A DNA stretch of 64,000 nucleotides, taken from NCBI GenBank assembly GCA_020845495.1, contig JADLFM010000260.1, positions 55,313 to 119,312 of the forward strand. Reading direction: 5' to 3'. The notes below the pieces were generated by a model. That model was given only the letters and a program-made list of their open reading frames with translations. It made no database searches and had not been told where the DNA came from. The DNA comes from Chloroflexota bacterium. Its GTDB lineage: Bacteria; Chloroflexota; UBA6077; JACCZL01. The translations under genes were made by a program, and so were the position numbers. Positions 9,290-17,700 of the stretch are shown one piece after another (positions within the stretch are counted from its first letter, which is position 1; each line of letters opens with the position of its first letter).

Positions 9290-10267
9290 ATGGACCGGAT
9301 TCAGGTCGACAACCTCGTTCGACGCTATGGGGCGCGCGTCGCGGTCGACGGCGTGACGTTTGGTGTCGGCGAGGGCGAGCTCTTCGGGTTCCTCGGCCCG
9401 AATGGAGCCGGCAAATCCACCACGATCAACATGCTATGTACCCTGCTCCGCCCAACCACCGGTCGTGCCTCGGTCTGCGGCTACGACATCGTGCGCCAGG
9501 CGAGTCAGGTGCGCCGATCCATTGGCATCGTGTTCCAGACGCCGAGTCTCGACGAGCGGCTGTCCGCGAGCGAGAACCTGGAGCTTCACGCCCGGATCTA
9601 CAACATGCCGCGCTCGGTGTGGGCCGGCCGGCGCGAGCAACTCCTACGGCTGGTCGAGCTTTGGGATCGGCGCAACGACCTCGTCGGCACCCTGTCCGCC
9701 GGGATGCGGCGACGCGTCGAAGTCGCCCGCGGCCTGCTGCACCATCCGAAGGTGCTGTTCCTGGACGAACCGACGGCCGGCCTCGACCCCGTGAGCCGCG
9801 AGCGTCTCTGGAGCTATCTGCTCGAGCTACGTGCGCGGGAGGGAGTGACGCTGTTCTTGACCACCCACTATCTCGACGAGGCCGATCGCTGCGATCGGGT
9901 CGCGATCGTCGACCACGGCCGCATCACGGCCCTGGATGCGCCGGAGTGCCTGAAGGGACTGGTTGGCGGAGATCTCGTGACCATCGAGGCGGCGGACGTC
10001 CACGTGGCGGCGGCAAACCTGCGTGCGCGTTTCGGCTTACAGCCGATCCACGAGCACGGGAACCTTGTCGTGGAGGTGGCCGCGGGCGCTCAGTTGATCC
10101 CACGGCTTGTGATGGAGCTCGGCGTTCCGATCCAGGCGATCAGCGTGCGGCGGCCGACCCTCGACCACGTGTTCCTCCGGCTGACGGGCAACTCGATTCA
10201 CAGCGGGATGGCAGGCCCCACCGCGCTGGTGACGCGCGGGCAACCGGCCGGAAGCCGAGCGGGTTGA
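9290..10267 (+). CDS. ABC exporter ATP-binding protein (DrrA-like)
   Basis: 325 residues from ATG 9290. Walker A LGPNGAGKSTT is at 35-45, the ABC signature LSAGMRRRVEVARG near 142 and Walker B VLFLDEPTAGLD near 158. The C-terminal domain ends RRPTLDHVFLRLTG, typical of DrrA-type antibiotic and peptide exporters. An alternative GTG at 9275 would overlap the B2 stop as GTGA, as elsewhere in this locus, so the start is uncertain by five codons. It should energise the permease encoded 5 bp downstream and export the finished peptide or give self-immunity. Confidence 0.9.
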   Translation: MDRIQVDNLVRRYGARVAVDGVTFGVGEGELFGFLGPNGAGKSTTINMLCTLLRPTTGRASVCGYDIVRQASQVRRSIGIVFQTPSLDERLSASENLELHARIYNMPRSVWAGRREQLLRLVELWDRRNDLVGTLSAGMRRRVEVARGLLHHPKVLFLDEPTAGLDPVSRERLWSYLLELRAREGVTLFLTTHYLDEADRCDRVAIVDHGRITALDAPECLKGLVGGDLVTIEAADVHVAAANLRARFGLQPIHEHGNLVVEVAAGAQLIPRLVMELGVPIQAISVRRPTLDHVFLRLTGNSIHSGMAGPTALVTRGQPAGSRAG

Positions 10268-10272
10268 ACCAC

Positions 10273-11148
10273 ATGGTGACAGACGACCTCGCTGATGCGC
10301 GCGGTTCGATCGTCAGCGACTGGCGTGCTGAATGCTTGTCTGCGCTCAACGGCATTTACGCGCTCTGGTATCGCGATGTGCTGCGCTCTACGCGCGATCG
10401 TGTCCGCGTCTCGATCGTCCTGGCGCAGCCGGTGCTGATGCTGCTTCTCATCGGAGCTGGCCTGGCACCGACCATTGGCAGGATGGGAGGGAGCGAGCAC
10501 GGCCCGGATTTCGTCCGCTTCGTGTTGCCGGGCATCGTGACGCTGGCCGTGTGCTCGACAGCGCTCCTTTCAGCCACCTCTGTCACCTGGGACCGTCAGG
10601 CCGGTTTTCTCAAAGAGGTGCTGGCCGCCCCGATCCCACGCTGGGCAATCGTCGTCGGGAAAGCGTTGGGCGGCAGCACGACGGCCACGCTGCGGGGGCT
10701 GTTGATTCTGGCGATTGGTCCGCTGATTGGCGCAGGCTTATCGCCGCTCGCAATCGCCACCATCGCGCCCGTGCTGTTCCTGACCGCGTTCGTGATGAGC
10801 GCAATCGGACTGCTCTTCGCGACCTGGTTGCATACGCCGGAACGCTTTCAACTGATCGTTAGCCTGATCGTCGGACCGATGTTCCTGTTGTCCGGCGCGT
10901 TCTTTCCGCTCGCGAACTTGCCAGCGTTGCTCGCGCCCCTCGCGCTGATCAACCCGGTCAGCTACGGCGTCGATGGGGTCCGCCAGGTGATCTTGTCGGA
11001 GATCGGCGTGCCGGCCAACGTCCTGGCAGACCTGGGCGTGCGAATCTTCGGGTATCACCTGGGTCCGGGCATGGATCTGGCGATCGTGGCCGGCTTCGCG
11101 GTCTCGATGACAGCGCTCGCTGCCTACGCGTTTAGCGTGCATGAGTAG
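10273..11148 (+). CDS. ABC-2 type transporter permease (DrrB-like)
   Basis: 291 residues from ATG 10273, five bases after the ATPase stop. After a ~50-residue N-terminus the protein has about six hydrophobic segments, beginning VLAQPVLMLLLIGAGLA. It also has the ABC-2 motif of a reporter loop (VTWDRQAGFLKEVLAAPI) and the FLLSGAFFPLANLP segment. It forms the membrane channel of the exporter with the upstream ATPase. Last gene of the plus-strand operon, which meets the minus-strand operon head to tail at about 11150-11287. Confidence 0.9.
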   Translation: MVTDDLADARGSIVSDWRAECLSALNGIYALWYRDVLRSTRDRVRVSIVLAQPVLMLLLIGAGLAPTIGRMGGSEHGPDFVRFVLPGIVTLAVCSTALLSATSVTWDRQAGFLKEVLAAPIPRWAIVVGKALGGSTTATLRGLLILAIGPLIGAGLSPLAIATIAPVLFLTAFVMSAIGLLFATWLHTPERFQLIVSLIVGPMFLLSGAFFPLANLPALLAPLALINPVSYGVDGVRQVILSEIGVPANVLADLGVRIFGYHLGPGMDLAIVAGFAVSMTALAAYAFSVHE

Positions 11149-11209
11149 CTCATCGAGCACATCGGCCAGGGCGTGCACCCATCCAGCCATCCAGGAGTGC
11201 CGCCCCGTC

Positions 11210-11223
11210 CGGCCTCGAGGCCG
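11210..11223. other. Perfect 14-bp palindrome between convergent RiPP operons
   Basis: The palindrome cggcctcgaggccg lies in the 139-bp gap between the permease stop (11148) and the acetyltransferase stop (11288), which face each other. It could help end transcription from both sides, but the stem has no loop and no T-tract follows, so its role is a guess. Confidence 0.4.
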
Positions 11224-11287
11224 TCGAGCAGGGTGATGGACCTGAAGACCTACATCCAGAGAGGGTTTGTCGCCGTTGGCCGGCACT

Positions 11288-11905
11288 CTAGAGTGATTTT
11301 GTTACCAGGACTCGCGTGGCCTTGAAGCCGACGTGTTCGGCCAGCCGCAAGCTTCGCTGGTTGTCCGCCCAGATCGCACCCTCGACCTCGCTGACTTGTC
11401 GGTCACGGAGCCATTCGATTGCGGCCTGGAATAGACGCAAGGACATCACGAACGAGCGCGCTGACGGCGTCACGTAGACATCGTCGATGTAGCCGCGCCG
11501 GTGCGGGCGTACGATGGGCATCGGCTCCCGGCTGCGTGGGCGTACGAGTCTACGCAAACACGCCACGAGCTGGTTCCGACGTACCTGCCTCGCCTGACCG
11601 ATGACGCGGACGTCGGTGAAACCAACCACCGCACCGCCCACCTCGGCGACCAGGACTGCCGCGTCCTGGCGCGCGAGCTTCTCCGACGCGTAGCGGCGCC
11701 AGTCGATATCTGGTGCGAGCTCGAGCGAGCCTGCTACCCGCACTTGTAGCTCGACCTCTTGCCGCATCAGGTCCGCCAGCGGCTCGACGTCGGCGATTGA
11801 GGACGGGCGGATCTGGATCGGTCGATCGTGCTCCACACGGTGCTCGAGCCGGCGCTTTCGGCCCGCGACCGGCGGGCCTACTCGTGGTGGCACCGGCAGC
11901 CTCAC
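11288..11905 (-). CDS. GNAT family N-acetyltransferase
   Basis: 205 residues from a GTG at 11905 that overlaps the PqqD stop as GTGA and has GGAGG just upstream. Acetyltransferase features are RPSSIADVEPLADLM (beta1-alpha1), VLVAEVGGAVVGFTDVRV (beta4), IDDVYVTPSARSFVMSLRLFQAAIEWL (motif A, with a divergent acetyl-CoA loop) and WADNQRSLRLAEHVGFKATR (motif B). It could acetylate the peptide product, for instance its N-terminus or lysine, or confer self-resistance. Substrate unknown. Last gene of the five-gene minus-strand operon. Confidence 0.85.
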   Translation of the reverse strand: MRLPVPPRVGPPVAGRKRRLEHRVEHDRPIQIRPSSIADVEPLADLMRQEVELQVRVAGSLELAPDIDWRRYASEKLARQDAAVLVAEVGGAVVGFTDVRVIGQARQVRRNQLVACLRRLVRPRSREPMPIVRPHRRGYIDDVYVTPSARSFVMSLRLFQAAIEWLRDRQVSEVEGAIWADNQRSLRLAEHVGFKATRVLVTKSL

Positions 11906-12192
11906 TGGCCTCCGACCTGGACGAGTTGCTCGATCGCTAGCTCGTCGATCAGGCGAAGGACGCACTCCTCGGCCTGGATCCCCTCAATGTCATACGCTGC
12001 CTGGAGCCGGTGGCTCACGTCGGCGACGGAGAGCCCATCGGCCAGCAGTTGCCAGATCTGCGTCCCGGTCTGATTCAGTGTGTAGTACCGCATCGTGGCG
12101 AGATTTAGGAGCACCTGCTCGCCGTTGTGGAGGGCTGTGGCGATGACGTCAGACTGCGGCACGATCCTCGTCTCGGTATCGATCACGATCAT
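11902..12192 (-). CDS. PqqD family protein (lasso B1-like RiPP recognition element)
   Basis: 96 residues from ATG 12192, which overlaps the radical SAM stop as ATGA; a longer upstream frame runs through the radical SAM gene and is not needed. The sequence shows the PqqD winged-helix pattern: RIVPQSDVIATALHNGEQVLLNLATMRYYTLNQTGTQIW, then LLADGLSVADVSHRLQAAYDI and a final amphipathic helix. B1/PqqD proteins bind the YxxPxL part of lasso leaders and hand the peptide to B2 or other enzymes. Here it sits directly after the radical SAM gene, so it may serve both that enzyme and the distant B2 peptidase. Confidence 0.9.
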   Translation of the reverse strand: MIVIDTETRIVPQSDVIATALHNGEQVLLNLATMRYYTLNQTGTQIWQLLADGLSVADVSHRLQAAYDIEGIQAEECVLRLIDELAIEQLVQVGGQ

Positions 12193-13280
12193 TGCACCCT
12201 TCGGATAAGCGGGATCAACCGGTCGTCTCGGACACGACCTGACATGGAGGGAGCCAGGGAGGGCCTGGGGTATCCACCGGAGGGGCGTTCTCCGAGCAGG
12301 CGCCCCCACGGGTTCTCGGGCATGGCTCGTAGCCACTCGACCTTCCGGTAGGCCAGGGCACAGTACCAGCAGGGAAAGTAGTCCGAATCGACGGCCGAAC
12401 CGGCGGCAAAATAAGCGGACTTGGCCCGCCGGAAGCGCTCATTCTCGGCAACGAGTCGGCCGTAGGCCTCGGCAAGGCTCATCTCGGCGAGGTTTCCGAG
12501 GACGTCTCCGCCCGCGCCGTCGCTTGCCTGCCCCGAGAGGTTGCAGCACGTCGTGACGTTGCCGTACCTGTCGACACTGATCTGTTGCAAGTTCAAGGGG
12601 TCGCAGGAGAACAGTGACCGGGTGTGAAAGCCTGCCGCTGACTCGATCGGGAGCGGCGCTGAGCCCTGGAGCGCTTCGATTTCGGCCTCGACCTGCTTCC
12701 GCTCGTCCGGACCCAGGTCGAAGCCCTGAGCCGACGTCAAGGGTGACGGCATGAGGTGCGCGAGGTTGAGGGCACGGCTTCCGAGGCGATGGGCCAGTTC
12801 CGCCATCTCCTGGATCTCGTGGCAGTTGTGCGCCGTCACCACCATATTGATCCCGAAGGGGATCTCCTCGACGACGCAGATGCTCACTGCTTGCATGACT
12901 CGACGGTACGACCCCGCCCCGCGCAGCCGATTGTGCGTGGCCTCGCGCGCACCATCCAGGCTGAAGATGATGCCGCGCAAGTGCCGGCGAAACTGGAGGA
13001 TCATCGGGTAGATCGTCGTGAAGTTCCAACCGTTCGTGACGAACCTGAAGTCGTATCCCGCGGCATCGGTGGCGCCAAGGACGCGCTCGAAATGGGGATA
13101 GACGGTCGGGTCACCACCGGTGAAGCTCAACTGGCCGAACCCGAGCGTCCGGGCGTCGGCCAGCACCTTGTCGAAGAGCGCCGGCGGTAGATCCTCACGG
13201 CCGCCATGCCGCCCGGCGAAGCAGTGGGTACAGGCCAGATTGCAACGGTTGGTCAACTCAACGACGACGGTCGGCATCAT
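12189..13280 (-). CDS. Radical SAM/SPASM-type peptide-modifying enzyme
   Basis: 363 residues from ATG 13280, which overlaps the kinase stop as ATGA and has GGAG upstream; the longer frame upstream of this is antisense noise. The radical SAM cluster motif CNLACTHC gives C13, C17 and C20, and SFTGGDPT (about 52-59) is the SAM-binding GGE-like motif. C-terminal cysteines C226, C245, C246, C304 and C307 (TTCCNLSG, CWYCALA) fit an auxiliary SPASM or twitch cluster. Such enzymes form thioether, C-C or C-O crosslinks or epimerise residues in RiPP precursors. Its position between kinase and PqqD in a locus lacking a lasso cyclase suggests it makes the defining modification. Confidence 0.9.
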   Translation of the reverse strand: MMPTVVVELTNRCNLACTHCFAGRHGGREDLPPALFDKVLADARTLGFGQLSFTGGDPTVYPHFERVLGATDAAGYDFRFVTNGWNFTTIYPMILQFRRHLRGIIFSLDGAREATHNRLRGAGSYRRVMQAVSICVVEEIPFGINMVVTAHNCHEIQEMAELAHRLGSRALNLAHLMPSPLTSAQGFDLGPDERKQVEAEIEALQGSAPLPIESAAGFHTRSLFSCDPLNLQQISVDRYGNVTTCCNLSGQASDGAGGDVLGNLAEMSLAEAYGRLVAENERFRRAKSAYFAAGSAVDSDYFPCWYCALAYRKVEWLRAMPENPWGRLLGERPSGGYPRPSLAPSMSGRVRDDRLIPLIRRVQ

Positions 13281-14350
13281 CGCTCCTGCATCAGATCCGC
13301 GAGCATCCGGGGCACGGCGCCCCGATCGGCGAGAAGATCGGCGCCGAGCAGAAGCCGGTAACCGGACGCCTGTTGGACGAGGCGCCGGAGCACGGCCAGT
13401 TGTCGGTGGGCTGAAGCGCGGGAGCGCGCGATGCCGGGGCTCTGCTCGAGCAATCCCACCATGGCGGCGGTCTCGTCGAGTGGAACGAGGCGGCTGTGTG
13501 GCTCTGAGACGATCCGCGGGAACAGGATCGTTCGCGGGACGCAGCGAGGGGTGAAGCGATCCGGATAGACCGGATCGGCGTCCACGAGCCGCTTGCCGCC
13601 AGGGAGCACAGGGCTGCGTACGAGTGCATCGCGAAGCTCGGTGAAGTGGGCCGCGATCGTGGGCACACACGAGAACCCGCGCCGAAATGCGTGAGCCGCG
13701 ATCCCATCTGAATTCGCGCTCAGGACGAGCGCGTCATCTGAAAGGTAGCTCCAGCCTTGACGTACGAGCGCGGCCGTCAATGTGGTCTTGCCGCTGCCGG
13801 ATGGACCGACGAAGAGACAGCCCCCTCCACCTCGTGTCACGGCGCCCGCATGCAAGCCGAAGCGTTCCCGTGCATGGAGGAGCGACAGCAGACCGATCAG
13901 GAAGAAGCCACGCTGACGATGGAGCGGCTGAGCCCAGAAGCCGCCGCCAAGGCCACCCACGCCCGAGCCGGTCACGAGATCGAGGTCGAGCGTGGATGCC
14001 CCCGACTGGACGAAGCTCCCGCGCTCCGTTCTCCATACCCGCACGTCCGTCGAGCAGGAGATCTCCTCGCCAAGGTCCGCCCGGCGCGGACCCGGCGAGG
14101 TCGATCCGAAGTGGAGCGAGACAGTCTCATCCGAGGTGGCGGACCCGGCCTCGAGGGCGAATAGCCGCTTCCAGAGCGCTACGATTCGGCGCTGCTGGAT
14201 CGCGTCGTCACAGGTAATTCGAACGGTGACGTCGCCAAGCGAGCCACACCGTTCGGAAGCGTCTACCTTGACAGCCATACGATCCTGGATCTCTCTCGTA
14301 GCGTATGTTGGAGCCAGGCACTGGGTAACCTCCGTCCGAGCCGCAACCAT
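13277..14350 (-). CDS. HPr kinase-like peptide kinase
   Basis: 357 residues. Walker A GPSGSGKTTL is at 182-191, preceded by the HprK-like FGLHAGAV segment and followed by WSYLSDDALVL (capping-like segment). The C-terminal portion is rich in helices. Related kinases in paeninodin-type lasso clusters phosphorylate a C-terminal serine of the precursor, and the precursor encoded 9 bp upstream has a serine as its penultimate residue. ATG 14350 gives the longest product; an internal ATG at 14278 with AGGA upstream is an alternative. The stop overlaps the radical SAM start. Confidence 0.85.
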   Translation of the reverse strand: MVAARTEVTQCLAPTYATREIQDRMAVKVDASERCGSLGDVTVRITCDDAIQQRRIVALWKRLFALEAGSATSDETVSLHFGSTSPGPRRADLGEEISCSTDVRVWRTERGSFVQSGASTLDLDLVTGSGVGGLGGGFWAQPLHRQRGFFLIGLLSLLHARERFGLHAGAVTRGGGGCLFVGPSGSGKTTLTAALVRQGWSYLSDDALVLSANSDGIAAHAFRRGFSCVPTIAAHFTELRDALVRSPVLPGGKRLVDADPVYPDRFTPRCVPRTILFPRIVSEPHSRLVPLDETAAMVGLLEQSPGIARSRASAHRQLAVLRRLVQQASGYRLLLGADLLADRGAVPRMLADLMQER

Positions 14351-14359
14351 GACAACTGC

Positions 14360-14545
14360 CTATGGGGATCCTGGGTCAAAGCTGCCGAGGAAGGGGCCGG
14401 GGAAGCCTTTGGTGATCTGGCGGAGGTCACCCTGCCTGGTGAGCTTCGGGAGCACGAAGGTCAGCTTTGGCTCGATGAACGACGGCGTTTCGTCGCCAAC
14501 GTCGCTCGTGCCGCCTACGCCTCGCTCGTATCCGTCTGGGGGCAT
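14360..14545 (-). CDS. Candidate RiPP precursor peptide with lasso-type leader
   Basis: 61 residues, ATG 14545 with a strong GAGGAGG ribosome site 6 nt upstream. Residues 30-45 (FVLPKLTRQGDLRQIT) match the lasso leader pattern Y/F-x2-P-x-L-x3-G-x5-T recognised by B1 proteins, with Phe in place of Tyr. The conserved Thr is at 45, so cleavage after Lys46 would release the 15-residue core GFPGPFLGSFDPGSP. Phe recurs every fourth core position (2, 6, 10); Asp is at 11 and Ser at 9 and 14. No Asp/Glu is at 7-9, so a standard lasso ring is not predicted. First gene of the operon; the kinase begins 9 bp after its stop. Confidence 0.75.
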   Translation of the reverse strand: MPPDGYERGVGGTSDVGDETPSFIEPKLTFVLPKLTRQGDLRQITKGFPGPFLGSFDPGSP

Positions 14546-14568
14546 GTCGGTCCTCCTCGCTTGTGCGG
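14546..14568 (-). promoter_or_regulatory. Strong ribosome binding site of the precursor gene
   Basis: On the minus strand the sequence before ATG 14545 reads gcgaggaggaccgac, giving a near-perfect anti-16S match (GAGGAGG) spaced 6 nt from the start. It is among the strongest sites in the window and supports this small frame as a real, highly translated gene. The region further upstream (to 14738) presumably holds the operon promoter; none was identified with confidence. Confidence 0.75.
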
Positions 14569-14738
14569 TTTGCTGTAGCTACGGCTCACCCGTCCAGATC
14601 TACCTGTCTGGAAGGCGAGATCGGTACGCGAGAACAGTATCGTTGCCGGTCGTTCGGAATTGGCGTCGGGATCGTTGAGATCGGGTGGAGGGACTGCTTG
14701 TGAACCTGTCTGGCGATGCAGGACGCGCGTGACGCAGG

Positions 14739-14774
14739 GGGATGCCTGCCTCATCCTCCGTGGGCAGGCATCCC
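14739..14774 (-). terminator. GC hairpin downstream of the M23 peptidase gene
   Basis: A perfect 12-bp stem (gggatgcctgcc at 14739-14750 with ggcaggcatccc at 14763-14774) and a 12-nt loop begins 26 nt after the stop of the 14800-18180 gene. There is no following T-run, so it is terminator-like rather than a classical intrinsic terminator. It separates the peptidase gene from the RiPP operon on the same strand. Confidence 0.65.
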
Positions 14775-14799
14775 ACCTGGCGCGTTCAGGGATGCTGGC

Positions 14800-17700
14800 T
14801 CAGGGCGCCGATGGCCCCGCGCCGACGAAGGTGGGCCACTCACCGCACCCGTCGACCACGATCAGCGGCACCTGCATTGGTTGACCGGCTGTCGCCCGGG
14901 TGACCGTGAACGTCACCTGGGTGCGGCCGGCTGGGACTGTGTAGGTCACGTTGCCGGCCGCGCCGGTCGGGCCGCCATCGACGTCGATGCGGGCATTCCT
15001 GGCGGCGCCGAAGCGCAGGTGCTCGAGTTCATTGCCCTCCCCGGCGGCTGAGACGGTCACCTTCAGGCGGCCGGGACCGTCCGGGGTCGTGAGCACCTTG
15101 ATCTCCGGCCGTGGCGAGCAGCTCGCGGCCGACTCTCCATCCCGTGGCGGGGTGAACTCACCCAGAGCTCCGGTGAGCAGCGTGCGCGGCTGTCCGGCGC
15201 GAGCGCCGGCTGCATCGGTGGCGGCGGGGGCGCCTCGACCGAAGACGTCGACGAGGATGGTGAAGCTCGACCGGCTCTGAAGCCCTACTCGAAGCTCCTG
15301 CATGAACGTTTCGCCTGGCTCGAGCAGTTCCGGCGGGGAAGGATCGGTGACGTTCAAGGTCGAGCCTGGGACGGACAGCCTGGCACCGACGCCGGCAGGG
15401 GTGCTGGCTGGCGCCCCATCGCGGTTGAGCAGCACGTTCCCGTTGGTCAGCGTGCCGACCTGGAAGTACAGATCGGACAGGTTCACTGTCGTTGGCACTG
15501 CCGCGGCGTTCCGGAAGGTCGCCCGGATCGTGTAGACGCCGGCCGGGGCGCCCGCCACCGGAGCCCTGCTGTACGCCGTCGTCACGTTCACCTGCTCGAG
15601 GGCCGCGCTGACGTTGACCGGCGGCTCTGGGCAGGCCAGGCGCAGATCGAGGTCGGTGACTGGGGGCGGGATCGTCAGCACCGCCGACTCGACGGCCGGG
15701 CCGCAGCCGACCTTCTCCGCTCGCACCTTGTAGAACCCGGCGATCACGTCCCAGCCGAAGTGACCCGCGGCATCCGTCGTGTCGGGATTCCTCCGATTCG
15801 CGATCGACATGATGACACTGTCGTTGGGCACGACTTCAAACGGCCCGATCTCGCTGTCCGACCGGTACACCGTCACCGTCGCACCAGCGACCGGTGTACC
15901 ACCGGGCGTCTTCACGGTCCCACTCGGGTCGATATAGATATCGAATACGATCGGCGTCAAGACGTCACCGCACACGATCGTGATGGCGATATGCGCATCC
16001 CCATGTAGCGGACGCAGCGGGGCGATGGTCGCGGCGTACGTTCCACTGCTTGCGGGCGTCTCCGTCATGGACCCGCTGCGCACGATCGCCCCGCCCTGGG
16101 AAATCTCGTACCGCGCCGTACCACCGATGCAGCCTCGCGTCGTGAGCGGCAGAGGCTCCCCCCAGTAGACGACTGGCAAGCCTCCCGCGCCCATTCCGCG
16201 ACTCAAGATAGTCGTACCAGCAGGCGGTGGAATTGGCCCGGCAAGGACAAGATTCGGGATGGGCACCGTCACACCAGCTTCTACGTTGTTGACGCCGCTC
16301 GTCGCCCTGGAAAGGGTGCGGCCAGCCGGGGGAGAGGCCGTCACGGTGTACGTGCCTGGCAGCAGGCCCGTTACCTTGTACTTCCCGTCACTACCGGTCA
16401 ACGTCGAGAAGAAGGCGCTGGTGCTACTGACGTCGACGATAGCGCCCGCGAGTGGCGTGCTCGTGTCGTTCGCGAAGACCGAGCCAGTAACGCTGCCGTA
16501 TGCCGGACAACTGCTTGGAAGTCCTCGTGCGCCGGCATATTGCCCGGTTTTGCCACTGCTACGATAGTCACAGCCGGAGATTCCAAAGGGGAAAGCAAAT
16601 GCGACGGCCTCCCGACTTGTAGGAGTTGCACCTCCGTTGGTCGCCCTATAGAGCGCCATGTGCAGGTGGGGTTCTGAACTGTAGCTGTCCTTAGGGCCAA
16701 CCTCACCGATGATTTGCCCTTGAGTGACCTTCTCTCCGGCTGCGTACGGCTTATTGAACTTCACATGGCAGAGGATGACGTGCATGTCATCGTAGCCATC
16801 AATTTTGATTGACATACAATTTGGTTCGCTAGATGACCATTGTTCACCTCCACTATATGTGCTGGGATCCATGAAATTGATCGTTCCAGACGATGGCGCG
16901 ATGACAGGTAGACCTACGGTCGCACTCGCTCCTGACTCGGATTCAAAATCCAGGGCGAGATGGGCGTAGCACGTGTCTGGATCCGAGCAGTTGTGATCGG
17001 ATGGCAGAGGTGTGTTGTATCCGACCTTGATTATCCATGATGGGTCGGAAGGAGATGCCTGACGGAATGGGTACACGATGGGATTGACGACCGACCGTCC
17101 GCCAACGCCAGAGAAGGCGAAGATGAACGTGTTGGGAGCTCCGCTAACCTGTCCGCCATTCGGCTGACCGAGTGAGTACACCTCTGCTCCCACAGAGGAC
17201 ACGGCCTTCAGAGCATCCGCCTCGTTCCCCGCGGCGCCGTAGTAAATGCTGAAGGTGAGGCTTGCGCCGGCTGGGAGGTCCGGAAAGCCAAAGTCGAAGA
17301 GTGACCCGTGGTCCGCTGGCCCAGAGTCGGTGAAACTGACATTCACCGTCGCTGGTAGGACGGCTGTTCTCGCTCCAAGTGGATTGGCTGTCGCAAATCC
17401 GCCATCACTGGAATACAGTAACGCAGTCGACGTGCCTCGGTTGATCGTCACGTATTCGCTGAAGGCGGTTGGCTCGATATCCCAATCCATAACGCGACGG
17501 TAACGCGGCTTGACAGTCGCCGGGCTAATGTTCTGGATCGTGACGGAGGCCTCATACAGGTTGTCTGTCTCGCGTGCCGGATGGAAATCGTGTGTAACCC
17601 TCAGCGTGTTGCCAATCTGGACCACCGAGTTCGCCGTGCTCGTGGTCGCGGAGAAGCCGACCAGCGACAGGTTCCGGACACCGTCAGTGGCGACGTTCGC

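Noticed and set aside
9436..10272. Upstream extension of the ABC permease frame
   Set aside because: It runs through the ATPase gene in a second frame; ATG 10273 gives the normal permease length and sits 5 bp after the ATPase stop.
11288..14545. Calling the locus a standard lasso-peptide cluster
   Set aside because: No asparagine-synthetase-like cyclase is encoded, and the predicted core has no Asp/Glu at positions 7-9.
14515..14754. 79-codon frame overlapping the precursor start
   Set aside because: No ribosome site, no leader motif and overlap with the better supported precursor gene.
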